Shown: positions 14,987 through 23,847, counted from the first letter of the stretch. The stretch is 37,756 nt of DNA from Bacillota bacterium (GCA_029008595.1 JAQXJH010000019.1:1-37756); one strand, 5' to 3'. A program made the numbers and translations. The notes: a model not told the origin generated them from the sequence alone.

Positions 14987-17182
14987 TTATTTTTGCGAAA
15001 GATCGACCCTGATCCGGTTTTCACCGCCGTGGAGCACCGTTCTGCATGCTCCGCAGGAAAAATCCGCGGAAAGCTTTTCCGGCAGCCGGATCACAAAATC
15101 TGCGAAACCGTCCTTTTTGACATAGGAGACGGAAACCTCACCGGCGGGCAGCGTCCGTTTTCCGCGGACGCATTCCAATGCATCCACCAGCACCGGCGCG
15201 ATCACCGGTTCCGAATATCCCGCCGAACCCTCCTTCTGACGAATGCCGAGCAGATAATCAAACAGGCAGGCAGCAGCGGCGCCGAACATCGGGTGGTTAT
15301 GGGAACGTTCCTTGCAGGTGTTCGGCCAGTACTCCCAGAGCGAGGTCGCACCCGCGCGGCGCATGCCCTCGAAGGAGATCGCATCGTCGGAAAGCAGCAG
15401 CCGCGCAGCCAGTTCCCCATCGCCATGTTCAAACAGAACGCGCGTCACGATCTCCGTGCCGAAGATGCCCGTGTCATACCGTCCCAGCCTGCTGTAACAG
15501 GCCACCAGATTGCGGTAAGTCCTTTCATCCCCCAGCCCCAGATCGACAGCCATTGCGTTCGCTCCCTGCAGGCCGCCGATAAAATTGCCGTCCCATGTGT
15601 TGAAATAGGCCGCCGTAACAGCCATGCGCTTTTTCCGGAGCCGTTCTTCAAATGCCGGAATGTCGCGTTCGTTTCCCGTCAGGCAGGCAATTTCGATCAT
15701 TCTGTCCAGCGAGCGGATGTAAAAGCAGGTATTCACAAAGGCTGCCGGCAAAACCACGGAATTCGGCGCACACCAATCGCCCAGACACCATTCGCCTTCC
15801 TTATCGCTTGCCACCAGCTCGTTGACCGAATGCGCCTCCAGATAATCCAGATACCGCTTCATCTGCGCATAAAACCGCACGAGCGGTTCCTTGTCTCCGT
15901 AATGCCTGTAATACTGATACGGCACCTCCACGATCGCGCAGCCCCAGCCGCCGGGACCGCCGCCGCTGTGGGTATAAGGCGCCGTGTACTGCACATGTCC
16001 CGAGCAGCGATCCTGGCAATCGCCGATGTCCTCCATCCACTTGCGATAAAACGCCTGTGCGTCCAGCATATCCATTGCCGCATGGCAGGCGAGCTGGCCG
16101 TCGCCCGTATAACCCCGGCGCTCCAGATGGGGACAGTCGGAAGGGATCCCCGTATGCATGTTGGAAAGCTGCGTACTGAGATACGTCCGGTAGAGCCAGT
16201 TCAGTGTCTCCCGGCTGCATTGAAATTCCGACGTCACCGGAACATCCGAATGCACCGGCCGCACACCGATCGGCTCCGCTGCACCGGAAACCGAAAAATA
16301 GCGGAACGCAAACCAGGTAAACATCGGCTGAACGATCCGTTCCTTTCCATCCGATACAAACGAAAAACGCTGCCCGTGGTGAAACTTCATGTCGAGCGTT
16401 CCGTCCGCGCGGCGTTCCTCGGAAAACAGAACGGTCACCGTTTCCCCTTTTTTCGCCGTGATCCGAAAAACCGGCAGCGCCGAGCAGTTGCACCCTGCGT
16501 CATAATACGCTGCGTCCTCCGTTTTTGCAATGCACACCGCCGGCTGCAGCTCTCCCGCACGGTCGGCCGGGCAGTCGGAAAAGAGATATTCCGTCTGCAG
16601 CGGCTTTGCCGTTTCGGCATAGCTCCAGAGCCGGTCGTCAAAATCCTCCGTCAGCGCCTTTTCGTCAAAGGCGGTGTAATCCTGCTGTTCATATTGCGTA
16701 AAATAATATTCCCGGACGAAGCTTGCTCCGATTTTGTCCCGCCGGGAGGAAACAAACTCCTCCGTTCCGTCCCCGGTCTGTACCGTCAGCCGGTAAATCG
16801 CCTTCGGGTCGCCATAGCGTTCGTCGTCAAACGTATACCATCCGCCGCCGAAATGCAGCGCAAGCACATTTTCCCCTTCCCGCAGGAATTGTGTCACGTC
16901 ATACTGCGGGACATAAATGCGGTGACCCGTCAGCGTTTCTCCCGCCGGATGGCATTCGCGCGGCTCGTAATCCGTGGAAAGCGGCAGAAACAGATCCTCT
17001 GTGATTTCCCTGCCGTTGAGATAGCAATGGAAAAAGCCGAGTCCCAGGACGGAAAGCACCGCGCTCCTGATGTTGGATACCGTAAAACGGCTGCGCAGAA
17101 CGGAAAACCCGGCAGCACCGTCCGCCCCGGTTCCCGCCGCACACAGCCACTCCGCCGTTCCGAAAACGTCGTTCTGGTTCAT
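14987..17182 (-). CDS. Alpha-L-rhamnosidase-like glycoside hydrolase (GH78)
   Basis: The ATG at 17182 follows GAGGAGGAG and gives 731 residues; the track ORF adds 38 residues without a start signal. There is no signal peptide, so it acts inside the cell on imported rhamnosides or oligosaccharides. The N-terminal part is beta-sandwich-like (FFHCYLNGREI, then NVLALHFGGGWYTF). The (alpha/alpha)6 catalytic domain shows SDCPHLERRGYTGDGQ, the GH78 motif holding the acidic catalytic residues, then FYRKWMEDIGD, and near the C-terminus GATSLWEYWP with NHPMFGAA, where the second catalytic Glu lies. It is the second gene of a two-gene unit, 44 bases after the ThuA-like gene. The family is secure; the exact substrate is not. 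Confidence 0.88.
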   Translation of the reverse strand: MNQNDVFGTAEWLCAAGTGADGAAGFSVLRSRFTVSNIRSAVLSVLGLGFFHCYLNGREITEDLFLPLSTDYEPRECHPAGETLTGHRIYVPQYDVTQFLREGENVLALHFGGGWYTFDDERYGDPKAIYRLTVQTGDGTEEFVSSRRDKIGASFVREYYFTQYEQQDYTAFDEKALTEDFDDRLWSYAETAKPLQTEYLFSDCPADRAGELQPAVCIAKTEDAAYYDAGCNCSALPVFRITAKKGETVTVLFSEERRADGTLDMKFHHGQRFSFVSDGKERIVQPMFTWFAFRYFSVSGAAEPIGVRPVHSDVPVTSEFQCSRETLNWLYRTYLSTQLSNMHTGIPSDCPHLERRGYTGDGQLACHAAMDMLDAQAFYRKWMEDIGDCQDRCSGHVQYTAPYTHSGGGPGGWGCAIVEVPYQYYRHYGDKEPLVRFYAQMKRYLDYLEAHSVNELVASDKEGEWCLGDWCAPNSVVLPAAFVNTCFYIRSLDRMIEIACLTGNERDIPAFEERLRKKRMAVTAAYFNTWDGNFIGGLQGANAMAVDLGLGDERTYRNLVACYSRLGRYDTGIFGTEIVTRVLFEHGDGELAARLLLSDDAISFEGMRRAGATSLWEYWPNTCKERSHNHPMFGAAAACLFDYLLGIRQKEGSAGYSEPVIAPVLVDALECVRGKRTLPAGEVSVSYVKKDGFADFVIRLPEKLSADFSCGACRTVLHGGENRIRVDLSQK

Positions 17183-17226
17183 AACGCTCCTCCTCTGTTC
17201 CGATTCCATCTCCGTGAGCAGTCCGG

Positions 17227-17946
17227 TCAGACCTGTTCCAGCGGCTCCACCTGCGGACACGGAAAACCGTCGACCCGCTTCAGCGGCGCCGCCCACCGGG
17301 CAGCGTTCTGCAGAACCCGGATCACGTTCGGGTCATAATAGGTCGGGAACGTCTCGTGGCCGGGGCGGAAATAAAAGATCCGTCCCATTCCGCGGCGGAA
17401 GCAGCAGCCGCTGCGGAAAACCTCTCCGCCCGCGAACCAGCTCAGAAACACCAGCTCGTCCGGCTGCGGAATGCCGAACGGCTCGCCGTACATCTCTTCA
17501 TGCGGCAATTCAAAATGTTCGTCCAGCCCCTGCGCGATCGGATGCGAAGGGTCGACCGTCCAGATGCGCTCCTTTTCGCCGATCTCGCGCCATTTCAGGC
17601 TGCCGCTGGTACCGACCAGCTTCAGGAACGGTTTCGATTTGTGGGCGGAATGCAGAACCACCAGCCCCATTCCGTTCAGAACGTTCTGCGCAACGCGTTC
17701 CGCCACCTCGTCGGAAACCTGTCCGTGACCGCAATGCGCCCACCAGAACAGCACATCCGTCTGATCCAGCACCTCCTGCGTCAGGCCGTGTTCCGGCATA
17801 TCCATCGTGGCGGTTCTTGTCACAACGCCGTCCAGCGCGCCGACGGCCTGCGCCACCGCGCCGTGGATCCCTTGCGGATAAATCTTCGCCACCTCGGGCA
17901 TTTCCTTTTCGTGAAGGTTTTCGTTCCAGACTGTAACTCGGAGCAC
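17227..17946 (-). CDS. ThuA-like protein (trehalose-utilization family)
   Basis: I place the start at GTG 17946 so that the protein begins [14 protein letters not shown], the family's usual beginning; the track's TTG at 17952 is only 3 bases from AAAGGA. The result is 239 residues, normal for the family. Conserved parts include [46 protein letters not shown], and [15 protein letters not shown] near the C-terminus. ThuA has a class I glutamine-amidotransferase-like fold and acts in sugar catabolism, often with oxidoreductases, but its reaction is not settled. Here it precedes a GH78 rhamnosidase in a likely operon with its own strong promoter, suggesting plant or microbial glycoside use. Confidence 0.88.
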   Translation of the reverse strand: MLRVTVWNENLHEKEMPEVAKIYPQGIHGAVAQAVGALDGVVTRTATMDMPEHGLTQEVLDQTDVLFWWAHCGHGQVSDEVAERVAQNVLNGMGLVVLHSAHKSKPFLKLVGTSGSLKWREIGEKERIWTVDPSHPIAQGLDEHFELPHEEMYGEPFGIPQPDELVFLSWFAGGEVFRSGCCFRRGMGRIFYFRPGHETFPTYYDPNVIRVLQNAARWAAPLKRVDGFPCPQVEPLEQV

Positions 17947-18001
17947 GTGCAATCATCCTTTCCAGCGATTCAGCATCGAAAATCCGTGCAGTCTACCGTT
18001 C

Positions 18002-18014
18002 CGGCAGGCTGCCG
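18002..18014. promoter_or_regulatory. Palindrome just downstream of the ThuA promoter, possible operator
   Basis: CGGCAG-G-CTGCCG, a perfect 6-bp inverted repeat around one base. It sits at about +7 to +19 relative to the predicted minus-strand start, a common position for a repressor site. Function is inference. Confidence 0.4.
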
Positions 18015-18026
18015 CTTCTGCATCCC

Positions 18027-18055
18027 ATGTTACAGCCGAAACAGCGGTTTGTCAA
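18027..18055 (-). promoter_or_regulatory. Promoter of the ThuA-GH78 operon
   Basis: On the minus strand, perfect TTGACA (18055-18050), a 17-bp spacer and TAACAT (18032-18027). Confidence 0.75.
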
Positions 18056-18064
18056 CGAAAAAAA

Positions 18065-18250
18065 TCAATACTTTTTCATGCGGCGGTAGACGTCCAGAAC
18101 CAGCTGATACCGTTCGGGCGGCATTCCGTGAAACGGCACGTTGCTGGTGCAGAAAAAGTAGCCGCCGCCCGGCTTTGCATAGGTCAGGCAGTATTCCACG
18201 CTGTCGATCACGCAATTCCCGTGAATTTGCATTTTTTTGCGCCGCGGCAC
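18065..18250 (-). pseudogene. Remnant of a uroporphyrinogen-decarboxylase (UroD/MtaA) family gene
   Basis: The minus-strand ORF of 61 codons ends with a sequence that resembles the C-terminus of UroD-family methyltransferases: a Cys-containing helix, then KPGGGYFFCTSNVPF, then MPPERYQLVLDVYRRMKKY. Related proteins have GGGYIL..SN..P..PPENV..L in the same place. The rest of the family's roughly 340 residues is missing: upstream on the minus strand lies the hisS promoter region. The only ATG (MQIHG) lacks a good ribosome binding site. I read it as a decayed 3' fragment left by a deletion. UroD-like proteins often work with corrinoid proteins in methyl transfer or aryl-ether cleavage, but nothing else of such a system remains here. 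Confidence 0.5.
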
Positions 18251-18259
18251 TTAAAATGA

Positions 18260-18288
18260 TTGAACAAGCCGAACGGATTTGCTATAAT
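18260..18288 (+). promoter_or_regulatory. Promoter of hisS-aspS
   Basis: TTGAAC (18260-18265), 17-bp spacer, perfect TATAAT (18283-18288) preceded by TGC, an extended -10. The leader to hisS is about 65 bases; I saw no T-box elements in it. Confidence 0.8.
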
Positions 18289-18358
18289 GAAAAGAAAAGC
18301 AAAGGCAGCCCGGAAAAACGGTTTGAAGCCCGGAGCTGCGAAAGGATGGACAGGAACG

Positions 18359-19711
18359 ATGGCATTATTGACAAAGGCCCCGCGCGGCACACAGGACGTT
18401 ACCCCAAAAGAAAGCGGAAAATGGCAGACCGTGGAACGCGTTGCACGCGAAACTGCGGCACATTACGGCTTTCATGAGATCCGCACGCCGGTTTTTGAGC
18501 ATACCGAGCTGTTCCTGCGCTCGGTCGGTGATACGACCGACGTGGTGCAGAAGGAAATGTACACGTTCAACGACAAGGGCGGCCGTTCTATTACGCTCCG
18601 GCCGGAGGGCACTGCCGGCGCTGCGCGCGCCATGGTGGAGCATGCGCTTTACAACGACGGTCTGCCGGTCAAGGTCTGGTATCAGACGAGCTGCTACCGT
18701 TACGAAAAGCCGCAGGCCGGCCGTCTGCGCGAATTTCACCAATTCGGCGTGGAATGCTTCGGCGCTTCGGAGCCTGCTGCAGACGCCGAGATCATCTGTC
18801 TGGCAAACTCGATCTTTGATTCGCTCGGCGTTACCGGGCTGGCGCTGCAGATCAATTCCATCGGCTGCCCGGCCTGCCGCGCGGAATACCATAAAGCGCT
18901 GCGCGAATATTTTGCCGCGCACACCGAGGAGCTTTGTGAGACCTGCCGGGAGCGGCTGGAACGCAACCCGATGCGCATTCTGGACTGCAAAAGCCCGGTC
19001 TGCTCCGAAATTGCCGCCGGAGCGCCGAAAATGATCGATTACCTCTGCGGCGACTGCCGGGCGCATTTTGACGCCGTACAGGATTACCTGACCGCAGCGG
19101 GGATCCCCTTTACCGTGAACCCGACCATTGTGCGCGGACTGGATTATTACACCCGCACCGTGTTTGAATTTGTTTCCACGCAGATCGGCGCGCAGGGAAC
19201 CGTCTGCGGCGGCGGCCGCTACGACGGCCTGATCGACGAGCTTGGCGGCGCGCACACCCCGTCCCTCGGCTTCGGGCTTGGAATGGAGCGCCTGCTGCTT
19301 CTGCTGGAGGCACAGCAGGTCGAGCTGCCGGAGGAGGAGCCCTGCGACCTTTACCTTGCCGCGCTCGGCAAAAACGCGCAGCGCGAGGTCTTTGCGCTGA
19401 TGCAGAAGGTGCGCGCGGAGGGTTTTGCGGCCGAATGCGATCTGAACGGACGCAGCCTGAAGGCCCAGATGAAATACGCCGATAAGATCGGCGCAAAATT
19501 TACGATGGTCATCGGCGACAGCGAACTGGAAGCCGGTGCGGCCCGATTGAAAAACATGGCGACCGGCGAGCAGCGCGAGGTTCGATTCAGCGAATTGCTT
19601 TCCAGCCTGTATGACGCACGGTTCGCCGGTGTGCTGGACGACATCGCCGATCTTGGCGGCATGGGGGACGAAGCGGACGCCCTGCTGAAAAAGATGCGGT
19701 CGGAAGAATAA
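18359..19711 (+). CDS. hisS: Histidyl-tRNA synthetase
   Basis: Class II synthetase charging tRNA-His. I choose the ATG at 18359, giving MALLTKAPRGTQDVTP, the normal HisRS beginning, and 450 residues; the track ORF starts inside the promoter. Motif 2 is in LRPEGTAGAARAMVEHAL, the two histidine-specific motifs are RGLDYYTRTVFEF and GGGRYDGLIDELGG, and motif 3 is GFGLGMERLL. A Cys-rich segment (CPAC near 170, CETC near 200, then CKSPVC) is common in clostridial HisRS. The C-terminal anticodon-binding domain is complete. The gene is followed 52 bases later by aspS, a conserved pairing in Firmicutes, and shares its promoter. Confidence 0.96.
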   Translation: MALLTKAPRGTQDVTPKESGKWQTVERVARETAAHYGFHEIRTPVFEHTELFLRSVGDTTDVVQKEMYTFNDKGGRSITLRPEGTAGAARAMVEHALYNDGLPVKVWYQTSCYRYEKPQAGRLREFHQFGVECFGASEPAADAEIICLANSIFDSLGVTGLALQINSIGCPACRAEYHKALREYFAAHTEELCETCRERLERNPMRILDCKSPVCSEIAAGAPKMIDYLCGDCRAHFDAVQDYLTAAGIPFTVNPTIVRGLDYYTRTVFEFVSTQIGAQGTVCGGGRYDGLIDELGGAHTPSLGFGLGMERLLLLLEAQQVELPEEEPCDLYLAALGKNAQREVFALMQKVRAEGFAAECDLNGRSLKAQMKYADKIGAKFTMVIGDSELEAGAARLKNMATGEQREVRFSELLSSLYDARFAGVLDDIADLGGMGDEADALLKKMRSEE

Positions 19712-19722
19712 GAATGCTGCCT

Positions 19723-19740
19723 GCCGGCCGGACGGCCGGC
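19723..19740. repeat. GC-rich hairpin between hisS and aspS
   Basis: GCCGGCC (19723-19729), loop GGAC, GGCCGGC (19734-19740). It ends exactly where the GAGGAGGAAAGG ribosome-binding region of aspS begins. No T-run follows, so it is not a terminator. Confidence 0.7.
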
Positions 19741-19763
19741 GAGGAGGAAAGGATGAATCAGAA

Positions 19764-21560
19764 ATGCCGGAATTTATGACTGGTATGAAACGAACAAATT
19801 ATTGCGGAGAGCTTCGCATGAGCGACGCCGGCCGCGAAGTGGTGGTCTGCGGTTGGGTGCAGCGCCGGCGCGACCTCGGTCAGCTGATCTTTATCGACCT
19901 GCGCGACCGCACAGGAATCGTTCAGCTCGCTTTTGACGAACAGACCGATCGGGAAGTGTTTGAAAAAGCTTCTTCCGCCCGTTCGGAATTTGTGCTTGCC
20001 GCGCGCGGCGCTGTGCGGGAGCGTTCTTCCAAAAACATGGATCTTCCGACGGGAGAGATCGAAGTGGCCGTCTGTGAGCTTCGCATCCTCAGCGAAGCGG
20101 AGACGCCCCCGTTCGAGATCGTCGACCATTCCGCCACCGCCGAAGCCACCCGCCTGAAATACCGCTACCTTGACCTTCGCCGCCCGGAACTGACGAAGAA
20201 CATTCTCTTCCGTCATAAGGTGGCAAAGATCACGCGCGACTATTTTGACGAACAGGGCTTCATCGAAATCGAGACCCCGATGCTGATCCGCTCCACACCG
20301 GAGGGCGCGCGGGACTTTCTGGTTCCCAGCCGCATCCACAAAGGCAGCTTCTATGCGCTGCCACAGTCGCCGCAGCTTTACAAGCAGCTTTCCATGGTCG
20401 CCGGGTTCGACCGCTATATGCAGATCGCCCGCTGCTTCCGCGACGAGGACCTTCGCGCCGACCGCCAGCCGGAATTCACACAGATCGACCTTGAGATGTC
20501 CTTTGTGGAAATGGAGGATGTTCTGAAAATCGGCGAGGGCTTTATGCAGCGCGTATTCAAAGAAGCACTCGGCATCGACCTTCCTCTTCCGCTGCCCCGC
20601 CTGACCTACCGCGAAGCAATGGAACGCTACGGTTCCGACAAGCCCGATACGCGCTACGGCATGGAGCTTTACGATCTGAGCGATCTTGTCCGTGCAAGCG
20701 GCTTCTCCGTTTTTGCGAACGCAGTCGCAGGCGGCGGCAGCGTTCGCGGGATCACCGCCAAAAACGCCGTTTCCGCGCTGACGCGCAAGGAGATCGACAA
20801 GCTGACCGAAATGATCCGGGGCATCGGCGGCAAGGGGCTTGCCTGGATCCGCCTGACGCCGGACGGGATCACCTCCTCATTTGCAAAATTCATGAAGGAG
20901 GAAGAAATGCAGGCGATCCTGCAGCGCGCGGGCGCCGAAACCGGCGACGTCGTGCTGATCATCGCCGACACCAAAACGAGCCATGTGCTGCCGCAGCTCG
21001 GTCAGCTGCGCATCGAACTGGCCAAAAAGCTGAAACTGATCCCACAGGGTAAATATAACCTGCTCTGGATCGTCGAATTCCCGTTCTTTGATTACGACGA
21101 AGAGCTTGGGCAGTTTGTTGCGATGCACCACCCGTTCACCGCGCCGCTGCAGGAATGCCTTCCTTATCTGGAAAGCGACAAGGCCAATGTCCGCGCGCAG
21201 TGCTACGACCTGGTGCTCAACGGGATCGAACTGGCCAGCGGCTCCATCCGCATCACCAATCCGGAGCTGCAAAGCCGGATCTTCAAGCTGCTCGGTCTTT
21301 CCGACGAAGAGGCCTATGCAAAATTCGGTTATCTGCTTGATGCGTTCCGCTACGGTGCTCCGCCGCACGGCGGTATGGGGCTTGGGCTGGATCGTCTGGT
21401 GATGCAGCTGCTCGCCTGCGACAGCCTGCGCGATGTGATCGCCTTCCCCAAGGTACAGAACGCCAGCGAACTGATGACGGCTGCGCCGGCCGCTGTGGAT
21501 GCCGCTCAGCTCGCCGAGCTCGGCATTGCCGTTGCTGCGCAGGAAAAACCGGAAAACTGA
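19764..21560 (+). CDS. aspS: Aspartyl-tRNA synthetase
   Basis: Class II synthetase of 598 residues with the bacterial domain order. The N-terminal OB-fold anticodon domain holds VVVCGWVQRRRDLGQLIFIDLRDR. The catalytic core includes motif 2 in QIARCFRDEDLRADRQPEFTQ (first part), a bacterial GAD insertion in the middle (around 290-400), then MHHPFTAP, and motif 3 in GLGLDRLVMQLL. Start choice is uncertain: 19764, 19776 and 19785 are in-frame ATGs, and homologues usually begin at MKRTNYCGEL (19785). A strong GAGGAGGAAAGG lies 12 bases before 19764. A strong hairpin terminator follows. Whether it is discriminating or also charges tRNA-Asn is not decided here. Confidence 0.96.
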   Translation: MPEFMTGMKRTNYCGELRMSDAGREVVVCGWVQRRRDLGQLIFIDLRDRTGIVQLAFDEQTDREVFEKASSARSEFVLAARGAVRERSSKNMDLPTGEIEVAVCELRILSEAETPPFEIVDHSATAEATRLKYRYLDLRRPELTKNILFRHKVAKITRDYFDEQGFIEIETPMLIRSTPEGARDFLVPSRIHKGSFYALPQSPQLYKQLSMVAGFDRYMQIARCFRDEDLRADRQPEFTQIDLEMSFVEMEDVLKIGEGFMQRVFKEALGIDLPLPLPRLTYREAMERYGSDKPDTRYGMELYDLSDLVRASGFSVFANAVAGGGSVRGITAKNAVSALTRKEIDKLTEMIRGIGGKGLAWIRLTPDGITSSFAKFMKEEEMQAILQRAGAETGDVVLIIADTKTSHVLPQLGQLRIELAKKLKLIPQGKYNLLWIVEFPFFDYDEELGQFVAMHHPFTAPLQECLPYLESDKANVRAQCYDLVLNGIELASGSIRITNPELQSRIFKLLGLSDEEAYAKFGYLLDAFRYGAPPHGGMGLGLDRLVMQLLACDSLRDVIAFPKVQNASELMTAAPAAVDAAQLAELGIAVAAQEKPEN

Positions 21561-21599
21561 TTTTTGCGTCGAAACGCTCGCTGCAAAACAGCGGAAAAC

Positions 21600-21645
21600 A
21601 ACAGCGCGGTCGGAAACCCGAAAAGGGTTTCTGACCGCGCTGTTT
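21600..21645 (+). terminator. Terminator after aspS
   Basis: Very long stem of about 20 bp: AACAGCGCGGTC-GAAACCC pairs with GGGTTTC-GACCGCGCTGTT across one mismatch, loop GAAAA. The following T-run is short (TGTTTGCG), so termination relies on stem strength. Confidence 0.8.
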
Positions 21646-21734
21646 GCGTTGGAAGCAATTTGTGAAGAAAATTCCGACCGGCAGAACCGGGGTACCGTCA
21701 GCAAGCCGAACGGCATTCCCGGCGGGTTCAAAGT

Positions 21735-22427
21735 TTATCCGGCCAGGTTTTCCTTTGCCGGCTGCGTCTGATCAACATACTCAGCGACAAACGGCTGCAG
21801 CTGCCGGGTAACCTTGGCGTTTTCCGGGATCCAAAGCGTTTTTCCGTCGTCTGAAACGGAGCAGCAGTCGATCAGATCGTTGATCTGATTCAGCAATGCC
21901 AGTTCCTCGGGGCTGTTCTGTACGTATGACGCATTGTTTTCCATCAGGGAAATCTGGGCGTGTGCCGCTAAGATAATGCCGTAATATTTTTTCTGAATGG
22001 CTGTTTTTTCATTCCTGATTTCATTGGAATCGGAACTGCTGATCACAGGCATCTGCTCTTCCAGATCTCTGACCTCTGCCAGCAGTCTGGCTTTTTCTTC
22101 CGCCAGGTAGTTTGATCCGGCAGCTTCCCTGCGGGCTTCCTCATGCAGCCGGTCGGTCTGGAAAGCGGCCTCCTCTTCCGTCAGATCGGGATGCTCCTGC
22201 ATATAGGCCTGCAGCTTCTGATCAAACAGCTTTGTGACGCTGATCGTTCTGTCGATCTCTTCGTTCTGCTGATTGACATAGTTCATTGCCGTTTCGTCTG
22301 TAAAAACAAGCGCATAATCTTCTTTTTGGAACATTCCCTTTTGATTTTGCTGTGCTGTGGCAGAATAAACGGGGAAAATCGCAAGGACGGCGACGACCAG
22401 AACAGACAATAAAATCTTTCTTTTCAT
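21735..22427 (-). CDS. Secreted protein of unknown function
   Basis: The 230-residue protein begins with a clear Sec signal peptide (MKRKILLSVLVVAVLAIFPV), with likely cleavage after ATA in YSATAQQ. The mature part is mostly helical and charged (TEEEAAFQTDRLHEEARREA, then LAEEKARLLAEVRDLEEQ), probably coiled coil around residues 75-130. The C-terminal part (SVSDDGKTLWIPENAKVTRQ) looks like a small globular segment. No family is recognised. It is the last gene of a minus-strand row of exported proteins; the preceding gene ends 16 bases upstream. A partly adequate ribosome binding site (AGAGGTG) precedes the ATG. Confidence 0.78.
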   Translation of the reverse strand: MKRKILLSVLVVAVLAIFPVYSATAQQNQKGMFQKEDYALVFTDETAMNYVNQQNEEIDRTISVTKLFDQKLQAYMQEHPDLTEEEAAFQTDRLHEEARREAAGSNYLAEEKARLLAEVRDLEEQMPVISSSDSNEIRNEKTAIQKKYYGIILAAHAQISLMENNASYVQNSPEELALLNQINDLIDCCSVSDDGKTLWIPENAKVTRQLQPFVAEYVDQTQPAKENLAG

Positions 22428-22443
22428 GACTGATTACACCTCT

Positions 22444-23847
22444 TTAATCAAACAATTTCCAATAGACCTTTTCCACAGGAACAAACTGTTCTGCCGCGCG
22501 GGGCAGAAAACAGACCTTGTTGATGGAAAGCTCTGTGCCGCTGTACAGGTTTGCCCCCTGAGCGGGTACCGCCAGAATGCCACTGCAGAAAGGATACAGC
22601 TCGGTCCCCTCCGGCAGCTGGCTGCAGTCGACCGGCGTTGGGGCGGTATAGTTCAGGCGGTCGTTCTGCGCATCGTACTCCAGATAACCAAAGGTATAAT
22701 GCTCTCCGTTCACGGTTTCGAGCAGGATCCTGTTTCCGTTATCCTGCGTTCTGATTTCTCCGACCTCGCCGACCCCATCGACCTTTTCAAAGACGGGGTG
22801 CGTCTGCTGTTTTGGCTTTGAGGGGTCTTTGCCGGATTCCTCTGTCACGCGGCGGAAATCTTCCAGCTCCGGATACAGATACAGCCGGTTTTCCCCGTCC
22901 AGCGCCATGATGCAAAAATTCATTCCGCCACCCAGCAGATCGGCTGCGCGGATATCCAACGAAACCGGCTGGAATACGTTCCGGTCGGAGGAAATCAGCA
23001 TTTCTCCGTCATAGCCGTTGGCGTATCCCTCCGGGGAAGAGTAAACGGGAGCGGAATAAATCATGCCGTCCTCGCAGAGGATGTACAGCGACCGTTCGTT
23101 GGCCACGATCTTCCTGACCGGGCCGGGCGTCGTGACCTGAACCGGTTTGAAGTAGAATTCATCCGTGACCACAGAATATCCGCCGTAAAGGGACATGGTG
23201 CCGAGGCAATAAAGCTCACCCTGTTCCGTAAGAAGGAACGAATCGAATCCGTTGCTTTCCGCCTGAACAATTTTGCCTTCAAACGGATATTCGCGGTAGA
23301 TGCAGCGGTTGTCTTCGGTGTCTGCAACGTGTTCGGGCAGCGGAAAGTTGGGGACTCCAAAGATGCAGTAGACCTTTCCGCTCTCCCCCACGCAGAGATA
23401 CGGGGTAAGGAGGCTCATCTTTTCCGGGAGATTCATTTTCAGCAGAAGCGGTTCCCATGCATCGGTGCCGCTCTGCACCGCCTCGCTCAGACCGCCGAAC
23501 AGCTGCAGATAGCGCTGAGGAACATACAGCTCATTCTGTGCGCTGCAGACCTGATAGCGGCCGATGCAGGTGTTCAGATAACTGCCGCCGTCGGCAGCGG
23601 AGAAAACCTGCAGCGAGGTGTCTGAGCGGACGATGTCCAGCTGCTCAACCTGATCCACGAACAGCTGCGAAGCTGCTTGAACCGGGGCGGACGACGCCTG
23701 CGGCTCTGCAGAGGATACCGGTTCCTGCCGCGAAACAGCGCCGCTGCTTGCCGGAGCGGGATCGGGCAAGGGGGAACCGCAGGAGCACAAGAGGAACACG
23801 AGCGCTCCTGCAGCAGCAAAAAGAGTGTTTTTCCGAAGCTTTTTCAT
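22444..23847 (-). CDS. Lipoprotein with RCC1-like propeller repeats
   Basis: The real start is ATG 23847 after GGAGGATTCGCC, giving 467 residues; the track ORF is 40 residues too long. The signal peptide ends in a lipobox-like LVFLLCSC (Cys21 or Cys23), followed by a Ser/Pro/Ala-rich linker to about residue 60. The rest holds repeated blades of the RCC1 type, for example SFLLTEQGELYCLG, RSLYILCEDGMIYSAP and FCIMALDGENRLYLY, each a strand pair with a Gly turn. A surface-anchored beta-propeller is the likely fold. The ligand is unknown. It belongs to the exported-protein cluster and probably shares a transcript with the downstream gene, 16 bases away. Confidence 0.78.
   Translation of the reverse strand: MKKLRKNTLFAAAGALVFLLCSCGSPLPDPAPASSGAVSRQEPVSSAEPQASSAPVQAASQLFVDQVEQLDIVRSDTSLQVFSAADGGSYLNTCIGRYQVCSAQNELYVPQRYLQLFGGLSEAVQSGTDAWEPLLLKMNLPEKMSLLTPYLCVGESGKVYCIFGVPNFPLPEHVADTEDNRCIYREYPFEGKIVQAESNGFDSFLLTEQGELYCLGTMSLYGGYSVVTDEFYFKPVQVTTPGPVRKIVANERSLYILCEDGMIYSAPVYSSPEGYANGYDGEMLISSDRNVFQPVSLDIRAADLLGGGMNFCIMALDGENRLYLYPELEDFRRVTEESGKDPSKPKQQTHPVFEKVDGVGEVGEIRTQDNGNRILLETVNGEHYTFGYLEYDAQNDRLNYTAPTPVDCSQLPEGTELYPFCSGILAVPAQGANLYSGTELSINKVCFLPRAAEQFVPVEKVYWKLFD

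Noticed and set aside
14978-17338. 786-codon plus-strand ORF
   Set aside because: Antisense to the GH78 gene and starts within the terminator region; basic low-information translation.
18289-18358. T-box riboswitch in the hisS leader
   Set aside because: The leader is only about 65 bases and shows no T-box sequence or terminator.
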